Assembly: GCA_004794655.1 (NCBI GenBank)
Contig: SMMW01000153.1
Span: 2,986,501-3,050,500, forward strand
Reading direction: 5' to 3'
DNA: 64,000 bases
Source: Marisa cornuarietis
Lineage: Eukaryota; Mollusca; Gastropoda; Architaenioglossa; Ampullariidae
Positions 37,536 to 48,746 of this stretch are shown here, one piece after another (the first letter of the stretch is position 1; every line of letters begins with the position of its first letter). A program made the position numbers and the translations under genes. Below the pieces are notes generated by a model. The model was given only the letters and a program-made list of their open reading frames with translations, ran no database searches and was not told where the DNA came from.

Positions 37536-39430
37536 AGTGGGTAGCGACACCACGTGGATCGCCGGTAAACTGATGATTGATTGGCTAGGTGAAGAAATAG
37601 AAGTATTGAGAGAAAATGCGAGAGCGAAAGAACGAATGGGGAGACTTCCACACCTAAGCACATGCCCGAAGAAAGGCGAGAAGGAAAGGGGCTTGGGACG
37701 GAGAAGGGCAGTTGGAAGGGGAGCGCTGAGGTGGGAGCTTCGCCCCACAAAGCAGTTGGGAGAACGTGTATCTGATGTACAAGCTTTCGCCTTAGTCAGA
37801 CCTATCCTCTGGCGTACAAATAAAACCTGAACCCACGGCAGTGTGTTGATTATTGTGGAAGAGACTGGGCAAGCTACCCTTGTCCCACCCTGTTACATAC
37901 ATTTCATTCAGATATGTAATATAGACTGCAAACATTAGGACAAGGATCTACATCACTACTTGAACATACGATTGTTTACACGTAAGTGGTTAGCAAAATA
38001 TGAGGAAAACTGATGTTAAAGGATCAAACGTGTAGTACCCCGCTCCATAGAAAAGCTCCCTAGAATGAGAACTGCTACCTCAACAGCGATGTCAAAACCT
38101 TGAAAGATGAGAAAAAGGGTTAGAGTCTAAAGACAGTACAATTTTCATTTCCAGCATCCTACTGCAGGTGTGATAATGGCGGCTAGTAGCCGTATATACA
38201 GTACAACGAACAGTGTCAGGCATTACACAGATACAACACTGTCCCCCTCAAGTAATAGACTCCCATACAATACCTGGTGCACCCACTGCCTTAAATTACA
38301 GCAGTGGTGCTTTGCGGGCTTTACGACTCGATAATACAGTCAAACCTATTGTTCTTGCGAGCCGAGATTCCACTGCCAGGATCCTAAGCTGCTTAACCGA
38401 TCCTGGCACCTCGTTGAACGGTCCGCCTGTGCGACGGTAACTGGCGATGAGTAAGAGATTCTAAGAATCGCTGTGAAGTGTCACACAATAACCACCTTTG
38501 AAGTTTTCAAAACTGGCCTTAGGACAAATCTCTTTTGTGAGTGCCTCTACTGATTGTCATCTTTCCATCCCAACACTGTGGCAACACATCCCCTTTTTGT
38601 TTTTCGCATTTTGCAGTCGTATTTGCTTTTAGTGCTGCACTTTCAAGTGCACTAGGCTCAGTACCGAGCAAGGAAATGTGCTATATCTTAAATCTATATA
38701 TGCTTTATACTTATATATGTATGTGAAAGGCCGAAGAGAAAGAACCAAAGAAGAAGAAACGTTTAGTAGGCCTATATTTTAGCTGCATTTTAATAGTTCA
38801 TAGAAACAAAGTTATGCAGTACCAATATTGTCATTTTACCTGCTGACTAAGAACATTGTAACCCGGCTGTATTTATCAGCTTTTCTCATGAACTCTTTAT
38901 TATTGTCAGTCAATTTGAGACGCTTGCTAGTCACTCTCATCGACACTGATGTTCCTGCCTTGTCAAATGCTATTTGCCAATAAACAGAAAATCGTAGAAG
39001 CATAAATTTAAAAAAAATTACTGTACTCACCAAACAAAGTGCAGCGTATCTCGGCTTTTCGAGTCTAGAAGACAGCGTGCGACAGGCAAAAAGATGATAA
39101 AAGATGTTAAACTAAGTGTGTATAGCTTTCTCTAAGGTCCAACTGTCCAAGCTTTCTTTGATCCAAGGACTCCGATCGAAAGGGGTGGGAAAATGAAAGG
39201 CCGAGGTTCTGGTGGGTGTTTTTTTTTAAATGGTTTCGCCCGTGGGAGGGAAGGTAGGTAAAAGTACACGTGGTGCTGACAACTAGTGGTCAGTCTCCCC
39301 CAATCACTACATCGACAGGTGGGCGGGGAAAAGGTTCACAAACAATGCCGACTGCCCTAGCAATAAAACGTCTTTCTCAGACTAGTACTTGCTATAGGGT
39401 CTGAGAAAGGTGAGGCGAAACGGCTTCCAT
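37536..39430. other. Intergenic stretch, no supported gene
   Basis: Holds a 9-bp perfect inverted repeat GCCAGGATC/GATCCTGGC at 38375-38407 and short frames without domains. Confidence 0.4.
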
Positions 39431-39514
39431 CTGAACATACTCTCATGGTTAGGCTAGCCTTACACACATCGACTTTTCGCCGAGCGCCGTGGAAGGCGAG
39501 ACGCCGTGCATTTC

Positions 39515-39838
39515 TCAAACACACCTTGGACAAGACGGCGCGCGCCGTGGGTAACAAACGCCGCTTGGCACACGCGTATGGAAGCACTTCAAGATGGACG
39601 ATCTAGAGAAAGCGCTGTGTTTATATTTGATTGGAAAACAAAGAAAAAGGCAAATCTCCCTCCATGCTTTGTTGGTTTCCGTTCGAGACTTATAATTGTC
39701 GAGGGTTTTATCCCAAATCACTGGTCTTTCTTGTATCAGCGTTATTAGCACATCAACATCTCTATCATATTGATCTAGATCTACATCGAACATCTCTGTT
39801 TGTTCTATAGACATCTTCAAATACAAATCAAGAAACAC
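39515..39838 (-). pseudogene. MADF-domain fragment (Myb/SANT-like, Harbinger-associated type)
   Basis: The minus-strand frame holds MFDVDLDQYDRDVDVLITLI, then QERPVIWDKTLDNYKS and NKAWREICLFL. This fits the start of a MADF domain (LI..V..RP.LWD...Y......AW..I). After CLFL the frame becomes basic, Cys-poor and unlike MADF, so either an intron begins near 39660 or the copy is broken. MADF proteins are transcription factors or partners of PIF/Harbinger transposases. The G+C-rich inverted segments at 39475-39560 next to it favour a transposon origin. No further exon was found. Confidence 0.55.
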
Positions 39839-40264
39839 TTAAATAAACCATCAGGCAACGTGGGAACTGACCTAGACAACGCACACGTGGCGATTCAGTG
39901 TTGTGCGCGTGAGGGCTTAGAGGGGGGGGGGCAACACGGCGGTAGTCGACCAGTGTGAGTGTTCGCATTTGAAGCAATAGTTAATACATACCTTTTAATC
40001 GTGACTGGTATACCTTTTGCTTCGCGTGTTATTCTGAGTTGATAAACACTCATCTGCTACCTTACTCTGGACGGATATATACAGTCTACCCACTTTCGTT
40101 GGTTAATCTGTATTTTTTAGCTCATTTTACTTACTTTGTTACCGTATTGTGTACCGTTTTAAGACTTCGGTGAAGTAGTTATCCTTACGCTTTCGCAGTT
40201 TGGTAAATCGGTCTACTTTTATGCTAATTCGAGTCATGAACGTACGCCCTAAGCTGAATAATTC

Positions 40265-40267
<3 letters not shown>

Positions 40268-40318
<51 letters not shown>
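40268..40318. repeat. (GT)n microsatellite
   Basis: About 26 GT units, about 70 bp before the next exon acceptor. Confidence 0.96.
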
Positions 40319-40319
<1 letters not shown>

Positions 40320-40389
40320 TTGATAATTGAATCTGAGAAAAGTTCAGACTGAACCTATGTTTGTTTTTCCCCCCTTTCCGCTGGCCAGG

Positions 40390-40672
40390 CATCCTCATTC
40401 GCATCAGCTTGTCCAGCGTGAAGTACTGCAACAAGGCGGCGCTGCGGGAGGCGCAGCTCAAGACGGCGGAGTCACAGCGTCACGTGGCCTTCCGCGTGTT
40501 CATCATGTTAGGCCTGTTCATCAACGCTGCCTGCGCCATCACCATCTTCATCTTCACGAATACACAGCGAGACATGAATGGGAAGATCAGGTTCAACGTC
40601 CCAACTACCCTTTTGGAGGACCAGTACAACGACCAGCGGTACTTCCAGGTCCGTTTTGGGGAAGGGAAATAA
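40390..40672 (+). CDS. Transmembrane-protein exon, family not recognised
   Basis: Open frame after a strong acceptor (pyrimidine tract ...TTTCCGCTGGCCAG at 40389). It encodes ILIRISLSSVKYCNKAALRE, a charged amphipathic stretch, then one hydrophobic segment FRVFIMLGLFINAACAITIF and a polar tail NTQRDMNGKIRFNVPTTLLE. G+C content is much higher than the flanks, and codon use looks coding. It ends either at a weak donor CAG|GTCCGT (40648/40649) or runs on to a TAA at 40670. A (GTGC)n repeat follows at once. One membrane span with a basic side suggests a signal-anchor protein or part of a multi-span protein. I could not name the family. A possible in-phase next exon opens at 44360 after TACTGTAG (VHDIHPVSKGSYSHFTPVER). 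Confidence 0.55.
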
Positions 40673-40674
40673 AG

Positions 40675-40676
40675 TG

Positions 40677-40716
<40 letters not shown>

Positions 40717-40755
40717 TGTGTGTGCGCGCGCGCGCGTGCGTGCGTGCGTGCGTGA
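40675..40755. repeat. (GTGC)n microsatellite
   Basis: Perfect TGCG/GTGC units with a GCGCGC interruption. Confidence 0.95.
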
Positions 40756-42004
40756 CTGTGGAAGAGTGTGTGAGAGATTCTTGACGCTGCTTGATTACAT
40801 CGAGGAAAGCAAATATCCGAATGGTTAAGCCACTGTTGTGCAAACGTTGATGTGCGCTGATTCGATACCCGTGTGTCGCAGTGAACTTTTCTCAGCTAGC
40901 TTAATTAACAGCCCTGAGTAGGTACCTTACATATCTTATGTCACGTTCAGGGGTGGTATAGGTTGGGAGGAGGTATACTGCGTCTGTGTTCTTATAAAGT
41001 GCGTCTGTGGTTCTGCCTCTTGGCAGGGGAAAAGGAAAAATTCGTGAGCTTTCAGTTTTCTTGAGTTTCACGTGCGGTCCGGGCAGAGCTCCAAGTGGAC
41101 AGAGGTGGGTATATAGGCTCGGCCGTAAACAGCCAGGTAGCTGAGTGACTTAGGTTTGATGGCTACATGTATGTTCTGGACACAGGTGTTAACACCATGA
41201 CGCCATGGGACGCGAGCACAGTCGTGCTATCTACATGGTAAGGTTTAGCAGTCTTACATCAAATACCAGAGGTAGGGTGGACAGCTGAATGCTAATGCCT
41301 AGAAAATAATTGTAGAAAACGTATTTTCCACATTGAGCAAGTTTGCGTGGGAACCACCAACGGTCCACTGGTCAAGTTTCCACCGCCACCGTTGATAGGC
41401 TGAAAGGATAGTCAAGGCGGGTGGCCATATATCTTGCCCAGTGTCGTGCTGCCTATATGATTTACCTTGCATGCTTGTTCCTATGTTTAATTAGTGCAGT
41501 ATTGTTATATATTTAATTATATTTTATTATTTTTACCCTTATATGCCTATAGTTGTATTGATTGTGCGAATGCGTGTATGTGTGTTGTAACGGAGGTGCT
41601 GCGTGAAAGTCATTTTAGTTATCCACTGCGCAACAGAGCACGCAACGACCTTTACAATAATATCTAAATATTTTACGAGCATTGTAAGACTTCTAGACCT
41701 TGCGATGTAGATAGCACGACTGTGCTCGCGTCCCATGGCGTCATGGTATTAACACCTATATACCCACCTCCATCTCTGTCTTTCACTCTTTTTATCACCC
41801 CACCCCACCCCTTTTTCGCACATCTCAGTCCTCTTTTAGTCTACATAATCACGTTTGAACGAAAGGTTGAAAAAAAAGGTAACAGAAAGCTCCTCAACCC
41901 CAACAAAGTACTACCAAAACTACAGACAGTACTTTCAACATCTATATCATCGCAGTTTATGTCCAAATCAATTCATCTTGTGTTGCAGGTGGTCAGAATT
42001 CAAT

Positions 42005-42563
42005 ATGCAGATACCACTTCTTGCGCTGTGTGCCGTAGCAAGTGCCTTGTTAGAGCCAACAGGGGCCAGATCACTGCAAGTGCATACAAAAAGTCGACAG
42101 CAGGGTACCTCCCTCAACGCCAGAAAAGCGGGTTCCATGCCACTCGCCACTTTACGACAGATACTTAACATCACTTAGAAGACCCCCGAAAGAGGTCACA
42201 GCAATCAGGTCATCAGCGCTAAATTCGTCTTCAAAAAGGAAAAGTGCCAAGCCCGTGACACAGGTGGTCCGTGAGAAGGGCTGTCTGCGGAAGAAAATCG
42301 CCAACAACTTGTGCAATGGACAGTGCAACAGTGTCTTCATACCTGTGTTGGCCAAACGTGACAAGACCGTGGACGCTTTCATGTCTTGTAGTTTCTGCCG
42401 ACCACGACAATTGGACTGGCTAGTTGTGAAGCTGAGGTGTCCTACCAAGCACGGGATGAAATATAGAAAGAAACATGTACAGTACGTGAAAGACTGCCGT
42501 TGTATGGCGCTAGTGGTCAGCCCGGCGTCGCTGTGGGGGGCTAGGACATCGGAGGGCGTCTAG
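42005..42563 (+). pseudogene. Gremlin/DAN-type BMP antagonist, disrupted
   Basis: Secreted cystine-knot protein; gremlin and DAN proteins bind BMPs extracellularly (family knowledge). ATG 42005 follows an acceptor at 41988 and encodes a signal peptide (MQIPLLALCAVASALLEP) and a basic pro-region. The DAN core is in another frame: QVVREKGCLRKKIANNLC, then NGQCNSVFIPVL, FMSCSFCRPRQ, LRCPTKHG and VKDCRCMAL, ending at a stop at 42561-42563. This is the gremlin CYGQCNSFYIP...CSFC.P...C....KQCRC pattern. Two defects separate the halves. The first is TAG at 42176-42178 in the signal-peptide frame. The second is a frame change near 42248-42255, between the residues aligned to the first core cysteine (42245) and TQVV. 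The block after the stop, QVISAKFVFKKEKC, still matches gremlin HVTERKYLKRDWC. It may be a pseudogene, an assembly error, or a gene with an unrecognised mini-intron. Confidence 0.78.
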
Positions 42564-42569
42564 GTGCCG

Positions 42570-44350
42570 ACAGGTGGCGTCATGCTCGTAACGCCATTTT
42601 GTTGTGCTCAGTAACGAAGAAAACGGAAGGGTTCAAAACTCCTGCTGCTAGCAACTCTGACCCAGTTTTTTCTTTTCTGTTTTTCAATCATAATTTATAG
42701 CTATAAATACCAAGATTTAAAACGATGTATAGTAGACGAATCTGTTTCTCTTCTGTGTTCAAGATTTGTACTGAGAGCGGCACGCTTACATAACCATAAA
42801 TTTACATAGTGTTTTATTTTAAATTTGACAGCGTGAAAAAAAAAATATATATATGCGTTCAGTTACCTGTCCACATATCCACTCTTTCTATTGTGTTACA
42901 CGTGGCTGCCTAATAGCACCACGTTCGAGGTGGTGGTATGGTGGTGTCGCTGCATAGTTTATTCGGCCTTGTGTTTATAAATATTCTCAATGCATTGATC
43001 AGATTCACGTGTTTCGTTAAGGATTTCTTAATTTTGACATTTCAAAGAGCAAGTATACAGCAGCTCCTCTATTAGGTAAAGAATGGACCTAGTAAGAGGA
43101 TTATGCATGCATGACTATCACCCTAAGTGTAAGTTTGACCTCATCCAGATTTGATGTGAGCTCTTTGTTGTGCGCAGTCTTTGCGCCATGTCTGAGTTTA
43201 ACATGAAAACCTAATTGTCTCTAAAATATTGAAAGCAAACGACATTTAACCTCGGTTTCAAATACCCAACCTTGTTTCACGTGAATGTTCTTAGCAACAA
43301 ACAAAAATGTTGTGACTAATGTGACGTGAAACATAAGCAGCAGACAATGGGTGCTTCTAGTTTTAGCGAAACATGCTTTATCGGTATCAGCATTGCCTTT
43401 CACTTAAAATCTACAAAATGTCAATATGCAGATTCTTGGTCATTCTAATATTGAATATTCAGGTGACTAAAATTGGTTTCGTTCGCATTAAGTTCAGCGC
43501 GAGAGAATCTTTAAAGATGATTTGGTGAGAATGAAGAGTGCTTGACTTCGATTTGATTGTAACATTTTGTTAGTGATTCATACAATACAAAGTTATCATG
43601 CAGGCACTTCAAATATTGTCAATTAAGTCAGCTTTTTTCACCTTTTCCTGTCATTATAATTAAATTGTCAGAGTAATGATCATTGAAAAATTTTCGATGC
43701 CTATTTGCTGATGAGCCATTAAGAATGCTAAAAGAGTGAATCAGTTTTGCATACAGTACGAACTGCTCGAAATATGGGATTTTGCCGTCGGGGTACTTTT
43801 TTTCAACTCTCATTTAACGACTGTCAAACTAATGAAATAAAACTTTTTGAACCAGCAAATGTGAGAAGAAAATGAAAAGCAAACATGACTTTCTCATGTG
43901 AAGAAGGAATGCCTGCTCCTACTCCCCCGCTACACGATCATTTTTAGCCGCTTAATCACAGTTGATCAGGTGGGGGAAAAAATAATTCCCACGAATTTCA
44001 ACAGTTTCGTGTGGCCTCTTTTTACATAATTTTTTCTGGACGATTTACTCAAAAACGAAATTTTACAACTTAATGGAAAAATATCATTTCAGAGCATCTT
44101 AAAAAACGAATACAATATCAAAGTCACAACAATACCGCACCTAATTACAAAAAGGTCCATAGAGGCTAATGTAGGCGTGAGATATCAACCACGAACCTTC
44201 ATTAATTAAGAACGACCTGGCATTCCCATTAACTTCATAGAGAGAGAGAGCCTCAGGAATTTTTTCTGTGTTGTGTTGTTGTATTTGCAATGCGTGGAGA
44301 GCCTGGCTTTGGACGGAATACCGCGCGATAAAAGCTTTAATTTTTATTAT
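42570..44350. other. Intergenic/intronic stretch, no supported gene
   Basis: A+T-rich, with no domain-bearing frames. ATATATAT at 42846 and an AG-repeat at 44242 only. Confidence 0.4.
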
Positions 44351-45009
44351 TACTGTAGGTCCACGATATTCACCCGGTGTCCAAGGGAAGCTACTCTCAC
44401 TTTACGCCAGTAGAGAGGGCGCTGTTTTTCCAATGTAAGCAGACGACATGTCACTGGCGTGTCCGGCAGTGTGGCTGATCAAAGTCGTGCTGGACACGTA
44501 TCTCCTCTGCAGTGTTGCCAGCACATTCTTGTGGAAAAACAAGGTATTAGGGAAACGCTTTATCTTTGCAGATTCGATTCTTCATCAAAGAAAAAACAAG
44601 GTCAAACAACATATAATTAGGTTGTGGATCAGTCCCGGGCCGCGACCGTGTCTCCGGCAACGGTTCCTGACTAATGATTTCTCAAAACTGATGATTTTCA
44701 ATGAGTGTAATTTTGTTTTCAAGTTCTTGATTAAGTTTAGCATTAGTGCAGCGTACATGCAACCATTTCGTGATAGCTGTTATTCACACACTATAGACAC
44801 AGTGACTGGTTCGTGTGAAATCGGTTTGTACGCTTCCAAATTGTTCAGTACTCTACTCACATTAGATCTGCTACACTTTTAAATGCGATCATATATGTCC
44901 ATCGACAGCTTTTCCTACTTTGATGACGTTTTTAGCGATGGTTCTAGTTCGTCATATTCAGAAACTCCAGACGACTGTCATATACTAAAATGTTTTTGTT
45001 TTTGCTGCG

Positions 45010-45053
45010 CAATGAGCATTCTTCTGAATGGATACCTGCGCATTACAAATGGA

Positions 45054-45112
<59 letters not shown>
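45010..45112 (+). repeat. Retroposon tail with (CAT)n, second copy
   Basis: GCATTCTTCTGAATGGATAC, then CTGCGCATTACAAATGGA running into about 17 CAT units. This is the reverse complement of 6355-6410. The His-rich frame is an artefact. Confidence 0.82.
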
Positions 45113-45261
45113 TCAAAAGAAATGGCGTGGCACAAGACAGGTGGAGGATATGAAGGGTAGATCAAAGCGATATCGACCTAGACGCTCTCGCGGATTTCCG
45201 TCGCCACCACACAAAAAGATAATGTTCGAATCAAGTTTGCCTGTTAAAACACTATTTAGAG

Positions 45262-45575
45262 GAAAATGATCTCCTAGGGCAGGAACAAGCAGGCTTTCGA
45301 TAGGGCTTATCCACCCTTGACCACCTATTCACCTTGCAAAGCATCCTTGAAATCTTTCATAGTGGAAAAAAAGCGAGTCTTCTGCAGGTTTATAGAGTAT
45401 CTGAAAGCCTTCAACAAGATAGAACTTACTTGTGGAAAAAATTGCTAGATTAGTTGGTCAAGGGAAGATTGATAAATATAATCAAGGATACATACAAAAA
45501 AAGCAAAATCCTGTGTTGGAAGCCAGTCAGAGTTTTTTAAAAGTAGTCACGGTGTCAGGCTAGGGGAGACACGAC
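45262..45575 (+). mobile_element. LINE reverse-transcriptase fragment
   Basis: With frame shifts the plus strand reads the RT fingers of an endonuclease/RT LINE: EQAGFR then stop then GLSTLDHLFTLQSILEIFHS, then FCRFIEYLKAFNKIE, NPVLEASQ-like and GVRLGETRQ. These match the conserved QAGFR..STxDHxFxL, DYxKAFDxI and GVRQGE blocks. Stops and shifts show a dead copy. Confidence 0.75.
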
Positions 45576-45661
45576 AACAGTGTAGTAGTGCTAAAGATCA
45601 GACGCACACCGCGTTCCTCGATCGACTGAACGCTACTCACTCAGCCAGCCAGTCACATTCA

Positions 45662-45827
45662 GACTGACGCCGATCGTCGCCGAAGATCAAGCGTTGGAAA
45701 ATGGCAGCTGGAGCCTGAGATTCAGGAAACAGCTGTGCAATATTTATTATAACACGCGATTTGTCGTTACTCAAATTAAGATTGACGCCGATGTCGCTGA
45801 AGATCAAGCGTCGGAAAATGGCCGCTG
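45662..45827. repeat. About 48-bp direct repeat, two copies 118 bp apart
   Basis: GACTGACGCCGATCGTCGCC...GAAGATCAAGCGTTGG...AAAATGGCAGCTG (45662-45710) recurs at 45780-45827 with few changes and a 1-bp deletion. Confidence 0.85.
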
Positions 45828-46524
45828 AAGCCATAGCCATGAAGGTAAAGATGAAGACAAGCTACTCTCGACGAGAATCGATCAGAATATCAGGAGTAGA
45901 TGAGATGCCAGACGAGAATGTCGAAGATAATCGCTGTCCTGGTGACAAGCGCTTTAGCGTCGGCGGCTAATTAACGCGGTATGGACGGCGTTGCGCCGTG
46001 TCGGGTGTTGATACGCGTCGTGGTGTCTCATTTGATACGTGTGAGTTGACCTATTGACTTCTTCAGTTATCAAAAAGGACGATGTGTGTAAGGCCAGCCT
46101 TAGGACTGACAGCTGAATGTTTTCTCTATAAATAAATAAAGAGAAATAAAAATAAAGATGAGAAGGATGAATAGCGGAAATGGCAAAGATAAAGACAGCT
46201 GGATTTAAAAACAATTGATGTTTATTGCTTTCGTCTCTTTATCTTTCTCTACATCTCTACATCTTTCTTTACTCATAAGCTGGGATAACAATATTTAATA
46301 TTTCAATGTTGTTACTTTTACAAATAGGCAACAATTCACGCATGTAACACAGTGCCCATCTACAAAAGCGGCCTCCCGGTCCTTTTTCGATTATCGAGCC
46401 CGACAATTATTGCCGGATGGAGGTCATCGATGCTTGCTTCTACCCGAGTCGACAAAACAGAACCCCACTCTCAAGCCTTACTGTTGCGCGATTCCTCTTT
46501 GTATCTTCTATGTTTGTCTTTTAT

Positions 46525-46935
46525 CGGGAAGAAGGCTCAGCAGCGCCTCTTCCTTCTCCGGAAGCTGAAGTCTTTCTCTGTCTCCCACCGATTTCTTCAG
46601 CTCGATTTTTATAGATCGCACGTAGAGAGTGTGCCGTCCTCGTTATCTGTTTCCACAACAGTTTATCGGTGAAGGACAAGATCGAACAGCTTACATCGTG
46701 TGGTATCCACCTGCTCCAAAGTCATTGGGACAGCCCAGAGTGCTCTTCAGACTCTATATAACAGGCAGACACTCTGATCGTGTCTGCAATCCTTCGTGGT
46801 GACAGGCATGTCTTGTTGAGAAAATTTGTCCAGCTCCCATCGGGCCGCCGATTTTGCGTACCTGCATGCTAACAGACTGCGGCTGTCATTCGTTGTTTTG
46901 GCCGTGCGTCTTTTAAATGGTGCTGAGTGCGAATG
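46525..46935 (+). mobile_element. 5'-truncated LINE 3' end
   Basis: Reads KAQQRLFLLRKLKSFSVSHR in one frame and, after a shift, the same C-terminal tail as the LINE at 60.7-62.9 kb (VVSTSSKV, ILRDDRHVLL-like, CVPACxTNRLRLSF, LLNGAECE). Only the last roughly 400 bp of the ORF is present, typical of 5' truncation on target-primed insertion. Confidence 0.82.
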
Positions 46936-47059
46936 AATGAAAACATAAATAATGTGTAAGTCTGTTTGGTGCATACGAATGTGTTGTGATGGCTTTTTTG
47001 TGTTTGGTTATCGAGCTGCCCCAGGACAAATAAAGTTTTTTGTTATATTTGTCAGTGCT

Positions 47060-48390
47060 GTTGCTCATCCTCCCCCGTTCTTCGTATATGCTCTCCATGT
47101 CTCAAAGCGCTGAGAGCATATGCTCCTTCACGAGCGTGATTACACGCTGTATAGATCGCGTGTTTGTGAATATTAAAAATAAATCTCAATGAACTTGGTC
47201 ACATTTTTTTCGGAACGTGACACTGTTCAGAGACTATGCTATCCCTTCTACTCTCGTGTTATGATGCCTATGATGAAAAGGCTACGATTCTGGTTCGTTC
47301 GTTTATCGTACACAATATATGCGCTTAATTAATCCGGTTTTAATATATTTTGATGACTCCACTTGCACTGTGCAACTGAAGATGAGGACGCAAGTTATTA
47401 AACATGTATCTTTCTCTCTCTCTCTTTCTCTCCCCCCGATCGATTTCCAGAGCATCTCGCGATAGTGAACATTGTCTACATGCACATCAGCTCAACAATG
47501 CCATAATATATGAATTTGTTCATAGAGGGAACCTGAATTCCTGAGTTAGCTAATTAAAATGGCGTGGGTTTACGAATATTGAGTATAAGCCACATAAGTG
47601 ATTAAATACAAAGGTTTGAAGTGGCCGAAGTTGGAAAGTTATTAGTTCGGACTCGATCATTGCACATTGATCGAGATAGCAAGCAATTATAATAATATGT
47701 TTACTTATCATTGCACCACTTGAACCTTTTCACGGCCATTGAAAAAAATTCTATAACCGGACTGATCTACTTTACAAAACAAATCTTTGCAGGCGAGATG
47801 GAAAAGAAAATATAGTTCAAAATAAGAACAGCTCAAAACAAAATTTTAAGCTTTAATTGTCAATGTATTTTTCATGTACATATCATACAAGTCTATAACA
47901 TAGCATAATGTTCTACTATTAATGGACGCTACTTTCCAGTTTGAATTAAACGATCGAACTATTTGCATACTCAAATACAAGTAATTAAATTAGGAGCCAA
48001 AAAGTAATTAATATGGAGCGGCAAAGGTTATAAAAGGGAGGCGAGAGGAGGCCTTGAAAACGGGAGTTCTCTAACACCTCACTGCCCACCGACCGGAAAA
48101 AAAGGTTAAGAGATGCATGGCCTTTACCTACAGACTATACAGTGCTTTGGATTTCTTTGTAAATATTATTTCTTTCAATTCAACGTACCATTGTCCATGT
48201 GTTTATCCCCAATAGAGCACACACCATATTTTCTTTCGCTCCACGCTTAATTACTTCATCGAGAAGTTTAGCCAGGCAGTAACTGTGATTTCACGTATGC
48301 CTCCATTAAACGCGATAGCTAGTTGCGTTCACTTTAATTAGTTTAATAAACTGCGATTTTAAAAAATAACTTACTTTCGAATCAAGCGGG
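47060..48390. other. A+T-rich intergenic stretch, no supported gene
   Basis: A short TC-repeat at 47410-47432. At 48060-48095 the text TCTCTAACACCTCACTGCCC matches the end of the SINE-like repeats at 22837 and 57832. Confidence 0.4.
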
Positions 48391-48455
48391 AGAAATGTTG
48401 GAAGAGTCATGGTGTTATTTCACAGTTTCTGCTCATCAAGAAAGTTGCTGGCACC

Positions 48456-48746
48456 ATGGATTCGCACCCAGGAGGCGTATCCAAACACAACATGCGGCGA
48501 AATCCCAGCGCCACACGTGGGCCGCATTCAGCAGCGACGTTGCCCAGCTGGGTTGTCACGAAAGAGAGAGGAGACAACGGAGAGCATTCTAGTCGGGTGA
48601 TCATTCTGAACACTTCCACAGTCGCGGGTCGAGTGTCGCTAGAAGGTGGAGGCTTTATCATTGCGAACTTCGAGATAATTGCTGGCGTACATCAGCACTT
48701 GCTGAGGAAACCTATAGCTGTACGGATACAAAATGTTGGATGTTGA
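48456..48746 (+). CDS. Small uncharacterised ORF (96 codons)
   Basis: The ATG is in a strong Kozak context (GCACCATGG). The predicted product MDSHPGGVSKHNMRRNPSAT... is basic and polar in its first half, then STVAGRVSLEGGGFIIANFE. The segment is G+C-richer than both flanks, which is why I list it. There is no recognised domain, no signal peptide and no convincing splice donor before its stop, and two other frames are open in parallel. It may be a lone exon, a transposon fragment or noise. Confidence 0.25.
   Translation: MDSHPGGVSKHNMRRNPSATRGPHSAATLPSWVVTKERGDNGEHSSRVIILNTSTVAGRVSLEGGGFIIANFEIIAGVHQHLLRKPIAVRIQNVGC

Noticed and set aside
38375..38407. Hairpin GCCAGGATC/GATCCTGGC as an RNA gene or terminator
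   Set aside because: A 9-bp stem with a 15-base loop, and no second copy or RNA context. Likely chance.
44360..44475. Exon VHDIHPVSKGSYSHFTPVER as a gene of its own
   Set aside because: The acceptor is good and phase fits the exon at 40390, but the frame stops soon and no homology was recognised. Mentioned only as a possible partner.
44883..45269. His-rich protein
   Set aside because: The His run is a CAT repeat at the end of a retroposon tail.
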